64,000 nucleotides of DNA from Mesorhizobium loti (GTDB lineage Bacteria > Pseudomonadota > Alphaproteobacteria > Rhizobiales > Rhizobiaceae): assembly GCF_003148495.1 (NCBI RefSeq), contig NZ_QGGH01000003.1:248001-312000 (forward strand), read 5' to 3'. The notes under the pieces were generated by a model. That model was not told the DNA's origin. It saw only the letters and a list, made by a program, of their open reading frames with translations, and did not search any database. Shown piece by piece: positions 43,712 to 51,695 of this stretch; the stretch's first letter is position 1; each line of letters opens with the position of its first letter. Position numbers and translations under genes: made by a program.

Positions 43712-45096
43712 ACGAAATGCCTGACAAAATCACGAATACCTCGCTCTCCAGCAGCGACAATCCCAAGGCCTGGTTGGCCCAGCACGGCATCAACGAGGTC
43801 GAGTGCCTGGTGCCCGACATGAATGGCGTGCTGCGCGGCAAGGCGCTGCCGACGGCCAAATTCCTCCAGGCGCTGGAAGATCGCGCGCTCTATCTGCCGA
43901 GCAGCGCTTTCCTGGTCAGCATCGATGGCCGCTACTCCGGCTCGATCGACGAGGGTTTTGCCTATTCGGACCCGGACATGCGCATGGTGCCCGACGTCTC
44001 GACGCTCTGCCTGGCGCCCGGTGCCAGCGCCGGCAAGGCCTATGTCTTCGCCGATGCGTTCCATATGGACAACCGGCCCTGGATGGCCTCGCCGCGGCAT
44101 GTCTTAAGGGCCGTGCTCGACCTCTATGCCAAGCGCGGCTGGCGAGCGGTGGTGGCGCCCGAGGTGGAATTCTATCTCACCGCGCTCAATCCCGATCCGG
44201 ACCGCCCGCTGACCGCCCCGATTGGCGCCAACGGCCGCGCCGAGACCGTGCAGCATCCCTACGATATGGCCGGGCTCGAGGAGTTCGAGCCGGTGATCCG
44301 GCGCATCTACGACTATGCGGCGGCGGCCGGCCTGCCGCTCGACACGCTGATCCATGAATCGGGTACGGCGCAGCTTGAGATCAACTTCCTGCATGGCGAT
44401 GCGCTGCCGCTGGCCGACAAGGTGCTGCTGTTCAAGCGGCTGACGCGCCAGGCCGCGCAGCAGAGCGGCATGCACGCGACCTTCATGGCCAAGCCGATCG
44501 CGGCCCAGGCGGGAAGCTCGATGCATCTGCACATGTCGGTCATCGACGAGGCCGGCAAGACGCTGTTTGCCGGCAGCGACGATGCCGATACCGAGATGTT
44601 TGGCCATTTCATAGGCGGCCTGCAGAAATATGTCCCCGAAATCATGCCGCTGTTCGCACCGAACGTGAACTCGTTCCGACGCATAAGGCCGAACCATAGC
44701 GCACCGGCCAACATCGAATGGTCGCATGACAATCGTTCCTGCGGCCTGCGCGTGCCGGCCGGTGGACGCGCCGCGCGGCGGGTGGAGAACCGGTTGCCCG
44801 GTGCTGATTCCAATCCTTATCTGGCGATCGCCGGCTCGCTGCTTGCCGGCTATCTCGGCGTCGAACAGAAACTGGTGCGCTCGCCCGAGGCGTCGGGCAA
44901 TGCCTACAAGATCAAGAGCACGCTGCCGAAAACCATGGAGGAGGCGCTCGACCGTTTCGAGGCGTGTGAGCCGGTGCGGGCGTTGCTCGGCGAGGATTTC
45001 TTCCAGAGTTATCTTCGCGTCAAGAGCGTTGAGCTCGACCTGTTCCAGGGCGTGGTGACGAGCTGGGAACGCGACCACCTGCTGCTCAAGGTGTAA
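43708..45096 (+). CDS. Glutamine-synthetase-like enzyme, gamma-glutamylpolyamine synthetase (PuuA) type
   Basis: The 462-residue protein matches the GS catalytic fold. It has VVAPEVEFYLTA (metal-binding Glu region), ESGTAQLEINF, GSSMHLHMSV (ATP/metal His region), NHSAPANIEWSHDNRSCGLRVP and RVENRLPGADSNPYLAIA. The short N-terminal beta-grasp region and the HDNRSCGLRVP form are typical of PuuA-type gamma-glutamylpolyamine synthetases, not GlnA. It would ligate glutamate to an amine with ATP. It overlaps the glycosyltransferase by four bases and the FAD oxidase by one, so the three enzymes are strictly coupled. Confidence 0.9.
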   Translation: MNEMPDKITNTSLSSSDNPKAWLAQHGINEVECLVPDMNGVLRGKALPTAKFLQALEDRALYLPSSAFLVSIDGRYSGSIDEGFAYSDPDMRMVPDVSTLCLAPGASAGKAYVFADAFHMDNRPWMASPRHVLRAVLDLYAKRGWRAVVAPEVEFYLTALNPDPDRPLTAPIGANGRAETVQHPYDMAGLEEFEPVIRRIYDYAAAAGLPLDTLIHESGTAQLEINFLHGDALPLADKVLLFKRLTRQAAQQSGMHATFMAKPIAAQAGSSMHLHMSVIDEAGKTLFAGSDDADTEMFGHFIGGLQKYVPEIMPLFAPNVNSFRRIRPNHSAPANIEWSHDNRSCGLRVPAGGRAARRVENRLPGADSNPYLAIAGSLLAGYLGVEQKLVRSPEASGNAYKIKSTLPKTMEEALDRFEACEPVRALLGEDFFQSYLRVKSVELDLFQGVVTSWERDHLLLKV

Positions 45097-46385
45097 TGAT
45101 GGGCTTCAATTCCGGCCTGGATATCGGCAAATCCTACTATGTCGCGACGGCAAATCCGTCGCCGGACCATCCGGCTTTGCAGGGTGACATCGACGCCGAT
45201 CTTGTGGTGGTCGGCGGCGGCTGCACCGGCCTGTCCGCCGCCCTTCATGCCGCCGAGCGCGGCCTGAAGGTGGTGCTGCTCGAGGGCGGCAAGATCGGCT
45301 GGGGCGCCTCGGGCCGCAATGGCGGCCAGATGATCCCCGGCCTGCGCAAGGGCGCGAAGGGGCTGGTCAAGCTCTATGGACCCGAACGTGCAAAAGCGCT
45401 GTTCGACCTTGCCTTCGAGGCGCGCGGGCTGGTGCTCGATATCATCGAGCGCCACGCCATCGATTGCGATCTCAGGCTGACCGGTCATCTCGTCGGCGCG
45501 GTCAACGGCTCCGATCTCAAGGACCTCGAGGAAGAGGCCGAGTGCCTGGCCACGGTGATGAAGTTTCCGCATGCCGAAATCCTGTCGGCGGCTGAAGCGC
45601 GCGGCAAGGTCGACACGCCCTATCATGGCGCCATGTACGAGCCGCTTGGCGGCCACATGCACCCGCTCAACTACACGCTCGGCCTCGCTCGCGCCGCGGT
45701 TGCTGCCGGCGTCACCATCCACGAGAATTCGGTCGCCGTGCGGCTGGAGCGCGAGCCTTCGATCCGGGTCTCGACATCAAAGGGTTCGGTCCGGGCCAAG
45801 CATGTCGTGCTGGCGGGCGATGCGCTGCTCAATGGGCTGGAGCCGCGCGTCAACAGCCGCATCATGCCGGTCGGCAACTACATCGTCGCCACCGAGCCGC
45901 TGGAGGGCAAGCGCAATGTCATCCCGGCCAATGTCGCGGTGTCCGACACGCGCTTCGTCGTCAACTATTACCGCATGTCGGCGGATGGACGCCTGCTGTT
46001 CGGCGGCGGCGAGCGCTACACGCCGTCACCGCCGGCCGATATCGCCGGCTTCGTGCGGCCGCATATGGAGAAGACCTTTCCGCAACTGCAGGGCTGCCGC
46101 ATCGATCACGCCTGGGGCGGGCTGGTGTCGGTGACGACGTCGCGGCTGCCGCATGTCGGGCACTATGGCGAGGTCTATTTCGCGCATGGCTATTCCGGCA
46201 AGGGCGTCATCCTGTCGACGCTGTCCGGCAAGCTTTTGGCCGAAGCGATCACGGGTGACGCCTCTCGGCTCGATCTGTTCTCGACGCTAACGCCGATGCC
46301 GTTCCCCGGCGGCACGGCGCTGCGCGGCCCGCTCTATGTGCTCGGCATGCTGTGGTACGCTATGAGGGATCGCATCAAGCATTGA
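45096..46385 (+). CDS. FAD-dependent amine oxidase (PuuB/DadA-like)
   Basis: The 429-residue protein has the FAD-binding DLVVVGGGCTGLSAALHAAE (about 29-48), the GWGASGRNGGQMIPGLRKG segment characteristic of PuuB-type gamma-glutamylputrescine oxidases, and the C-terminal HAWGGLVSVTTSRLPHVG and GYSGKGVILSTLSGKLLAEA. It should oxidise the gamma-glutamylated amine to an aldehyde plus ammonia and peroxide. ATG 45096 overlaps the synthetase stop by one base. The aldehyde dehydrogenase at 33222-34730 is the natural next enzyme. Confidence 0.9.
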   Translation: MMGFNSGLDIGKSYYVATANPSPDHPALQGDIDADLVVVGGGCTGLSAALHAAERGLKVVLLEGGKIGWGASGRNGGQMIPGLRKGAKGLVKLYGPERAKALFDLAFEARGLVLDIIERHAIDCDLRLTGHLVGAVNGSDLKDLEEEAECLATVMKFPHAEILSAAEARGKVDTPYHGAMYEPLGGHMHPLNYTLGLARAAVAAGVTIHENSVAVRLEREPSIRVSTSKGSVRAKHVVLAGDALLNGLEPRVNSRIMPVGNYIVATEPLEGKRNVIPANVAVSDTRFVVNYYRMSADGRLLFGGGERYTPSPPADIAGFVRPHMEKTFPQLQGCRIDHAWGGLVSVTTSRLPHVGHYGEVYFAHGYSGKGVILSTLSGKLLAEAITGDASRLDLFSTLTPMPFPGGTALRGPLYVLGMLWYAMRDRIKH

Positions 46386-46421
46386 AGAGCGTTCGTCAGC
46401 TGGGCCATCGCGTATGAGAGG

Positions 46422-46569
46422 CCCCCTCATCCGGCCGCTTCGCGGCCACCTTCTCCCCGAGGGGAGAAGAGGCTGTCATCAACGCTGGCGATCTCCTCTC
46501 CCCTCGGGGAGAGGTCGGATTGTCCCGAATTGCCCTTTGCAATTCGGTTGGCAATCCGGGTGAGGGGGC
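46422..46569. repeat. Palindromic intergenic mosaic repeat, copy B (RIME-like)
   Basis: It is an inverted copy of the 39897-40045 element, sharing GGCCGCTTCGCGGCC, CTTCTCCCC-GAGGGGAGAAG, CTCTCCCCTCGGGGAGAG, the CAATTCGGTTGGCAATCCGG end and the CCCCCTCA/TGAGGGGG borders. It fills most of the 203-bp gap between convergent FAD oxidase and IclR genes, so it may also help terminate transcription. Confidence 0.8.
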
Positions 46570-46588
46570 ACTTGCTCATGTGCGACTG

Positions 46589-47359
46589 CTAAACCACAAA
46601 GAAATCCTCAATCCGCTGCCTGGCCTCCAGCAGCGCGGGCAGGATCTCCCGCTCCATCTCCGCGACCGAAAACCGCGCGGACTGGGTCGAGACGTTGATT
46701 GCCGCGACCGTGCTTCCTGAGCGGTCGCGGATCGGCACGGCGATGGAGCGTAGGCCGAGTTCCAGTTCCTCATCGACGATGGCAAAGCCGTCCACTTTCG
46801 CCTTGCCGATGGCGCCGGTCAGCAGCCTGATGTCGGTGATCGTCTTCGGCGTTCGTTTTTCGATCGTCGCCTGGCCGAGGAATGCGTCCAACTCCTGGGG
46901 CGTCAAGCCAGCAAGCAGGATGCGCCCCATCGAGGTGCAATAGGCCGGCAGCCTGGTGCCGACATCGAGCGACACGCTGAGGATGCGGCGGCCGGGAATG
47001 CGGGCGACATAGACGACATCCTGGCCAGATAGGATCGCTGCCGAGCAGGCCTCGTTCAGTTGCGCCGCCACCGCGCGCATGATGGGTGCAGCGAAGCTCC
47101 ATAGCGAGGCGCCGCCGAGCCAGGTGCGGGCAATCGTCAGCAGGCGCGGCGACAGGGAGAACACGCGGCCGGCTTGCGTTGCATAGCCGGTGGCGGTGAG
47201 CGTCAGCAGAAAACGGCGGGCGCCGGCGCGGGTCAGGCCCGCTGCTTCGGCCATTTCGGTCAGCGTCATGCCCGAGGGGTGGCGGGCCAGGATCTCCATG
47301 ACGGCAAGGCCGCGTTCAAGCGAGCCGACATGATCACGGGAGGGGGCCTCTTCGTCCAT
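46589..47359 (-). CDS. IclR-family regulator (PcaR/PobR-like)
   Basis: The 256-residue protein has an N-terminal IclR winged helix (about 12-75: SLERGLAVMEILARHPSGM, then LTEMAEAAGLTRAGARRFLL). The C-terminal effector domain (about 85-255) carries PAYCTSMGRILLAGL and STVAAINVSTQSARFS. It belongs by eye to the PcaR/PobR/PcaU group, which activates beta-ketoadipate pathway genes. ATG 47359 with GGAG at 6 bp is preferred over ATG 47380. It is divergent from pcaIJF across a region with a perfect IclR-type palindrome. Confidence 0.9.
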   Translation of the reverse strand: MDEEAPSRDHVGSLERGLAVMEILARHPSGMTLTEMAEAAGLTRAGARRFLLTLTATGYATQAGRVFSLSPRLLTIARTWLGGASLWSFAAPIMRAVAAQLNEACSAAILSGQDVVYVARIPGRRILSVSLDVGTRLPAYCTSMGRILLAGLTPQELDAFLGQATIEKRTPKTITDIRLLTGAIGKAKVDGFAIVDEELELGLRSIAVPIRDRSGSTVAAINVSTQSARFSVAEMEREILPALLEARQRIEDFFVV

Positions 47360-47441
47360 CTTGTCTCCGCGGAACGGCATCGCCGTCAAGATTGACTCCG
47401 CGCCCTCGCTCAGCGTAGAAAGTATCGCATATAAAACATAT

Positions 47442-47456
47442 GTTCGCAATACGAAC
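47442..47456. promoter_or_regulatory. IclR-type operator upstream of pcaI
   Basis: GTTCG-CAATA-CGAAC is a perfect 15-bp dyad that matches the form of PcaR/PcaU/PobR sites (GTTCG-N4/5-CGNAC). It lies 24-38 bp before pcaI and about 85 bp before the IclR gene. Position and form support binding by the adjacent regulator. Confidence 0.7.
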
Positions 47457-47479
47457 TTTCTGAATCCGGAGCCGATGCG

Positions 47480-48337
47480 ATGGTCAAGTTCCTGCCGCTG
47501 AAACAGGCCGTGGCCGAGAATTTGAACAGCAGCGACACCGCTGCCTTCGAGGGCTTCACCCATTTGATCCCGACGGCGGCGGCGCATGAGGCGATCCGCC
47601 AGGGGTTCCGCGACCTGACCCTGGTCCGCATGACGCCGGACCTGATCTACGACCAGATGATCGGCATGGGCATGGCGAAGAAAATCGTCTTCTCCTATGT
47701 CGGCAATCCCGGCGTCGGCCTGCTGCGGCGCGCCCGAGATGCCATCGAGAACGGTTTTCCCAGGTCGATCGAGATCGAGGAGCACAGCCATGCCGGCATG
47801 GCCAACGCTTATGAGGCGGGCGCGGCCGGTCTGCCCTGCGCGGTGTTCCGCGGCTATCGTGGCGCTGGCCTGGCGGCGGTCAATCCGAACATCAAGTCTG
47901 TCACCTGTCCGTTCACCGGCGAGGTGCTGGCGGCCGTTCCCTCGATCCGGCCTGACGTCACCTTCATCCATGCGCAGAAGGCCGACAGAAAAGGCAATGT
48001 GCTGGTCGAAGGCATTATCGGCATCCAGAAGGAAGCCGTGCTGGCGGCCAAACGCGCGGTGGTGACGGTCGAGGAAGTGGTCGACAATTTCGACGATCTG
48101 CACCCCAATCTGACTGTGCTGCCGCGCTGGACGATTGCCGCGATATCGGTCGTGCCCGGCGGTTCGCATCCGTCCTACGCGCATGGCTATTATGCGCGCG
48201 ACAATGCCGCCTATCTGGAATGGGACGAGATCGCCGCCGACCGTGACAAATTCCAGGCGTGGATGCAGGCCAATGTCATGGAGAAGAGCGCCGACGATTT
48301 CGAGGGCAGAGTCGAGCATCTGAGGAAAGCGGCATGA
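47480..48337 (+). CDS. pcaI: 3-oxoadipate CoA-transferase, subunit A
   Basis: The 285-residue protein matches the alpha subunit of family I CoA-transferases. It has an N-terminal AFEGFTHLIPTAAAHEAIRQ, KIVFSYVGNPGVGLL, GAAGLPCAVFRGYRGA and FIHAQKADRKGNVLVEGI. With PcaJ it transfers CoA from succinyl-CoA to 3-oxoadipate in the last-but-one step of the beta-ketoadipate pathway. CCGGAG lies upstream of ATG 47480. It overlaps pcaJ by four bases. Confidence 0.9.
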   Translation: MVKFLPLKQAVAENLNSSDTAAFEGFTHLIPTAAAHEAIRQGFRDLTLVRMTPDLIYDQMIGMGMAKKIVFSYVGNPGVGLLRRARDAIENGFPRSIEIEEHSHAGMANAYEAGAAGLPCAVFRGYRGAGLAAVNPNIKSVTCPFTGEVLAAVPSIRPDVTFIHAQKADRKGNVLVEGIIGIQKEAVLAAKRAVVTVEEVVDNFDDLHPNLTVLPRWTIAAISVVPGGSHPSYAHGYYARDNAAYLEWDEIAADRDKFQAWMQANVMEKSADDFEGRVEHLRKAA

Positions 48338-49131
48338 GCGACAGTCCGGACTTCACCCCCAACGAGATGATGACGATCGCCGCCAGCCGCGCGCTGCGCA
48401 ATGACGATGTCTGCTTCGTCGGCATCGGCGCGCCGTCCGCCGCCTGCAATGTAGCGCGGCTGACGCATGCGCCTGACATCACCTTGATCTACGAGAGCGG
48501 CACGATCGGCACCGCACCTGACGTGCTGCCGCTGTCGATCGGCGACGGCGAATTGTGCGAGACCGCTGTCACCACCGTCGCGGTGCCGGAAATGTTCCGC
48601 TACTGGCTGCAGGGCGGCCGCATCTCGATCGGCTTCCTTGGTGCGGCGCAGCTCGACAAGTTCGGCAACATCAACACCACGGTCATCGGTGACTATTTCC
48701 ATCCCAAGACAAGGCTGCCCGGCGGCGGCGGCGCGCCGGAGATCGCGACTTCATCGAAGGAGATCTACATCACCATGGCGCAGACCAAGCGCGGCATGGT
48801 CGAGAAGATCGACTTCTTCACCTCCTTCGGCCATGGCGAGGGTGGCGACCATCGCAAACGGCTGGGCATCGACACATCAGGCCCGACCTTGCTGATCACC
48901 GACCTCGCCATCTGGAAGCCGGATCCGGTGAGCAAGGAATTCACGGTGGTGTCGCTGCATCCAGGCGTCACCCGCCAGCAGGTGCAGGAGAGCTGTGGCT
49001 GGGTGGTTAAGTTCGCCGAGGCGCTTGACGAAACGCCGCCGCCAAGCGAACTCGAACTCAAGACATTGCGCGACCTGCAGGCCCGCACCAAGGCGGCGCA
49101 TGAGGGAACCGGAAAAGCAAAGGCTGCATGA
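48334..49131 (+). CDS. pcaJ: 3-oxoadipate CoA-transferase, subunit B
   Basis: The 265-residue beta subunit carries the segment LIYESGTIGTAPDVLPLSIG, where the catalytic glutamate of family I CoA-transferases lies (ESG). GFLGAAQLDKFGNINTTVIG and GGGGAPEIATSSKEIYI are also present. It starts within the pcaI stop (ATGA) and ends 1 bp before pcaF. The larger than usual size of both subunits (285 and 265 versus about 230) fits the actinobacterial/rhizobial PcaIJ subgroup. Confidence 0.9.
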   Translation: MSDSPDFTPNEMMTIAASRALRNDDVCFVGIGAPSAACNVARLTHAPDITLIYESGTIGTAPDVLPLSIGDGELCETAVTTVAVPEMFRYWLQGGRISIGFLGAAQLDKFGNINTTVIGDYFHPKTRLPGGGGAPEIATSSKEIYITMAQTKRGMVEKIDFFTSFGHGEGGDHRKRLGIDTSGPTLLITDLAIWKPDPVSKEFTVVSLHPGVTRQQVQESCGWVVKFAEALDETPPPSELELKTLRDLQARTKAAHEGTGKAKAA

Positions 49132-49132
49132 C

Positions 49133-50338
49133 ATGGCCGAGGCCTATATCTGCGACTACATCCGCACGCCGATCGGCCGCTTCGGCGGTTCTCTGTCTTC
49201 GGTACGATCAGACGACCTCGGCGCCATACCGCTAAAGGCGCTGGCCGAGCGCAATGCCGGCATCGACTGGCAGGCGATCGACGACGTCGTCTATGGCTGT
49301 GCCAACCAGGCCGGCGAGGACAACCGCAATGTGGCGCGCATGGCGCTGTTGCTGGCAGGCTTGCCGAAGGAGGTGCCGGGCTCGACCGTCAACCGCCTGT
49401 GCGGCTCGGGCATGGACGCGCTGACCATCGCAGCTAGGGCCATCAAGGCAGGCGAAGCGGAGCTGATGATCGCGGGCGGCGTCGAATCGATGAGCCGGGC
49501 GCCCTTCGTCATGCCCAAGGCCGACACGGCGTTTTCGCGCAACGCCGAGATTTACGATACCACCATCGGCTGGCGCTTCGTCAACCCACTGATGAAGAAG
49601 CAATATGGCGTCGATTCGATGCCGGAGACCGGCGAGAACGTCGCGGAAGAGTTCGCCATCTCCCGCGCGGACCAGGACGCCTTTGCCGTGCGCAGCCAGG
49701 ACAAGGCCGTCGCCGCGCAAGCCAAGGGCCGGCTGGCCAAGGAGATTACCCCGGTGACGATCCCGCAGCGCAAGGGCGATGCGGTGGTCGTGTCGAAGGA
49801 TGAGCATCCGCGCGCGGGCTCAACGGTCGAGGCGCTGGCCAAATTGCCAACGCCGTTCCGGCAGGGCGGCACGGTGACGGCCGGCAATGCGTCGGGCGTC
49901 AATGACGGGGCGGCGGCGCTGATCGTTGCATCCGAGGCAGCGGTGAAGAAATACGGCTTGACGCCGATCGCCCGTATCCTTGGCGGGGCCGCCGCCGGCG
50001 TAGCGCTGCGCATCATGGGCATCGGCCCGGCGCCGGCGACGCAAAAACTCTGCGCGCGGCTTGGCCTGACGCCGCAACAGTTCGATGTCATCGAGCTCAA
50101 CGAAGCCTTTGCCTCGCAAGGCATAGCCGTGCTGCGCCAGCTCGGCATCGCCGAGGATGCGGAACACGTCAACCCGAATGGCGGCGCCATCGCGCTCGGC
50201 CATCCCTTGGGCATGTCGGGCGCCCGCATATCCGGCACGGCGGCGCTGGAGCTGCGCGAACGTGGCGGCCGTTATGCGCTTGCCACCATGTGCATCGGCG
50301 TCGGCCAGGGCATCGCGATCGCGCTCGAACGGGCTTGA
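49133..50338 (+). CDS. pcaF: 3-oxoadipyl-CoA thiolase
   Basis: The 401-residue thiolase has the active-site Cys in STVNRLCGSGMDAL (about 84-97), the His in NEAFASQGIAVLRQ, and the second Cys in ALATMCIGVGQGIAIALE. The GGAIALGHPLGMSGARI block is also present. The N-terminal CDYIRTPIGRFGGSLSSVR is typical of PcaF. It cleaves 3-oxoadipyl-CoA to succinyl-CoA and acetyl-CoA. It is coupled to pcaJ. The upstream pca genes for protocatechuate cleavage are not in this window. Confidence 0.93.
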   Translation: MAEAYICDYIRTPIGRFGGSLSSVRSDDLGAIPLKALAERNAGIDWQAIDDVVYGCANQAGEDNRNVARMALLLAGLPKEVPGSTVNRLCGSGMDALTIAARAIKAGEAELMIAGGVESMSRAPFVMPKADTAFSRNAEIYDTTIGWRFVNPLMKKQYGVDSMPETGENVAEEFAISRADQDAFAVRSQDKAVAAQAKGRLAKEITPVTIPQRKGDAVVVSKDEHPRAGSTVEALAKLPTPFRQGGTVTAGNASGVNDGAAALIVASEAAVKKYGLTPIARILGGAAAGVALRIMGIGPAPATQKLCARLGLTPQQFDVIELNEAFASQGIAVLRQLGIAEDAEHVNPNGGAIALGHPLGMSGARISGTAALELRERGGRYALATMCIGVGQGIAIALERA

Positions 50339-50380
50339 CCAGCAGCCTTCGCTTGGCCGGCTAAGATCAAGAATCCGGTG

Positions 50381-50400
50381 CGTGGTCAAATTTGACCACG
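50381..50400. promoter_or_regulatory. Perfect 20-bp palindrome upstream of the BMP-family ABC operon
   Basis: CGTGGTCAAATTTGACCACG is a perfect 20-bp palindrome without spacer, 91 bp before the binding-protein gene and 42 bp after pcaF. The TGGTCA...TGACCA core fits operators of GntR/FadR-type repressors. No regulator gene is adjacent, so the protein must act from elsewhere. Confidence 0.65.
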
Positions 50401-50491
50401 TGGACAAAAGTCCGGCGTCGTTCCATAGTTCCCCGTCTGATATTTTCACGAACAGCCGGCTCGACACGGCTGTCGAACAGAGGGGAATGCA

Positions 50492-51523
50492 ATGGAAAAC
50501 CGGAAGAACAGATTCCAGACAGAGCGCGAAGGGCTTTCGCGACGCAACGTCCTGGAGCTGGGCGCACTTGGCCTGGCCGCAGCCATGCTGCCAGGCGCTG
50601 CCTTCGGCAAGGACAAGAAGCTGAAGGTGGCGGCGATCTTCGCCACGCCGATCGAGGAGCCGTGGGACAACCAGATCCATGTCGCCTTGCAGAAGGCCGA
50701 GAAGGAACTCGGCATCGAATACAAATGGTCCGAGAAGGTGCAGACCGTCGATTTCAGCCGTGTCATGCGCGAATATGCGCAAGGCGGCTATCAGCTGGTG
50801 CTGGGCGATGCCTTTGCCGCCGAGCGTGAATCGCGCCGCACGGCCAAGCAGTTCCCGAAGACCGCCTTCCTGTTCGGCTCCGGGGCCGGCCCGGCGGAAC
50901 CGAACTTCGGCGTCTTCGACAACTGGATCCACGAGCCGGCCTATCTCTCCGGCATGATCGCCGGCAAGATGTCGAAGTCGGGCACGATCGGCGCCGTCGC
51001 GGCGATGGGCATCCCGGAAGTCAACCGGCTGGTCAACGCCTTCTTCGCCGGCGCCAAGGAGGTCAATCCCAACATCAAGAAGAAGGTCGCCTTCATCGGT
51101 TCCTTCTTCGATCCGCCAAAGGCCAAGGAAGCGGCGGTCGCGCAGATCGACGCCGGTGTCGACGTCATCTATGCCGAGCGCTTCGGTGTCATCGAAGCGG
51201 CGGTGGACAAGAAGATCCTTGCCATCTCCAACATGTCCGACCAGTCGAGCCTCGGCCCCGACACGGTGATCACCGGCCCGGTCTGGGACATGTATCCGAC
51301 GGTCGAGCAGGCCATCAAGCTGGTCAAGGCCGGCGTCTTCACCGCGCAGGACTATGGCGATTTCTCGCGCATGGCCAAGGGTGGCTCGCATCTGGCGCCC
51401 TACCACAAGTTCGACAAGACGCTGCCGGCGGACGTCAAGGAGCTGATCGAGAAGAAGAAGGCCGAGATTCTGGAAGGCAATTTCCGGGTGGATGTCGACG
51501 AGAACACGCCGGTTTCGGATTGA
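50492..51523 (+). CDS. BMP-family ABC transporter substrate-binding protein (nucleoside type)
   Basis: The 343-residue protein carries a twin-arginine signal (LSRRNVLELGALGLAAAML, about 15-33). The mature part has BMP/PnrA fold features: VAAIFATPIEEPWDNQIHVA, the FLFGSGAGPAEPNFGVFDNW region, AYLSGMIAGKMSKSGTIGAV and VIYAERFGVIEAAVDKK. BMP-family binders deliver nucleosides or related purines. No lipobox is seen, so the protein should be soluble in the periplasm. It is first in the operon and is followed by a large palindromic repeat. Confidence 0.9.
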   Translation: MENRKNRFQTEREGLSRRNVLELGALGLAAAMLPGAAFGKDKKLKVAAIFATPIEEPWDNQIHVALQKAEKELGIEYKWSEKVQTVDFSRVMREYAQGGYQLVLGDAFAAERESRRTAKQFPKTAFLFGSGAGPAEPNFGVFDNWIHEPAYLSGMIAGKMSKSGTIGAVAAMGIPEVNRLVNAFFAGAKEVNPNIKKKVAFIGSFFDPPKAKEAAVAQIDAGVDVIYAERFGVIEAAVDKKILAISNMSDQSSLGPDTVITGPVWDMYPTVEQAIKLVKAGVFTAQDYGDFSRMAKGGSHLAPYHKFDKTLPADVKELIEKKKAEILEGNFRVDVDENTPVSD

Positions 51524-51528
51524 GTTTT

Positions 51529-51662
51529 ACCCTCCCCCTTGTGGGGAGGGTCGATCCGCGAAGCGGAGCGGGGTGGGGGTCTTCGGCGCAGCACCCCCAC
51601 CCCGTCTCACGATCTTCGCTTCGCTGCGATCGTAAGCCGACCCTCCCCACAAGGGGGAGGGT
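51529..51662. repeat. 134-bp MITE-like palindromic element with perfect 25-bp terminal inverted repeats
   Basis: Positions 51529-51553 and 51638-51662 are exact inverted copies (starting ACCCTCCCCCTTGTGGGGAG). Inside, GGGGTGGGGGT and ACCCCCACCCC form a second stem. No transposase is encoded. The element sits between the binding-protein and ATPase genes, so its RNA would fold into a long hairpin in the operon transcript. Confidence 0.85.
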
Positions 51663-51695
51663 GAGGAGCCGCTCCAACCCCACCAGGACCCTGCC

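Noticed and set aside
47360..48319. Very long form of the IclR-type regulator reaching to 48319
   Set aside because: The extra residues are antisense to pcaI and would cover the shared promoter and operator.
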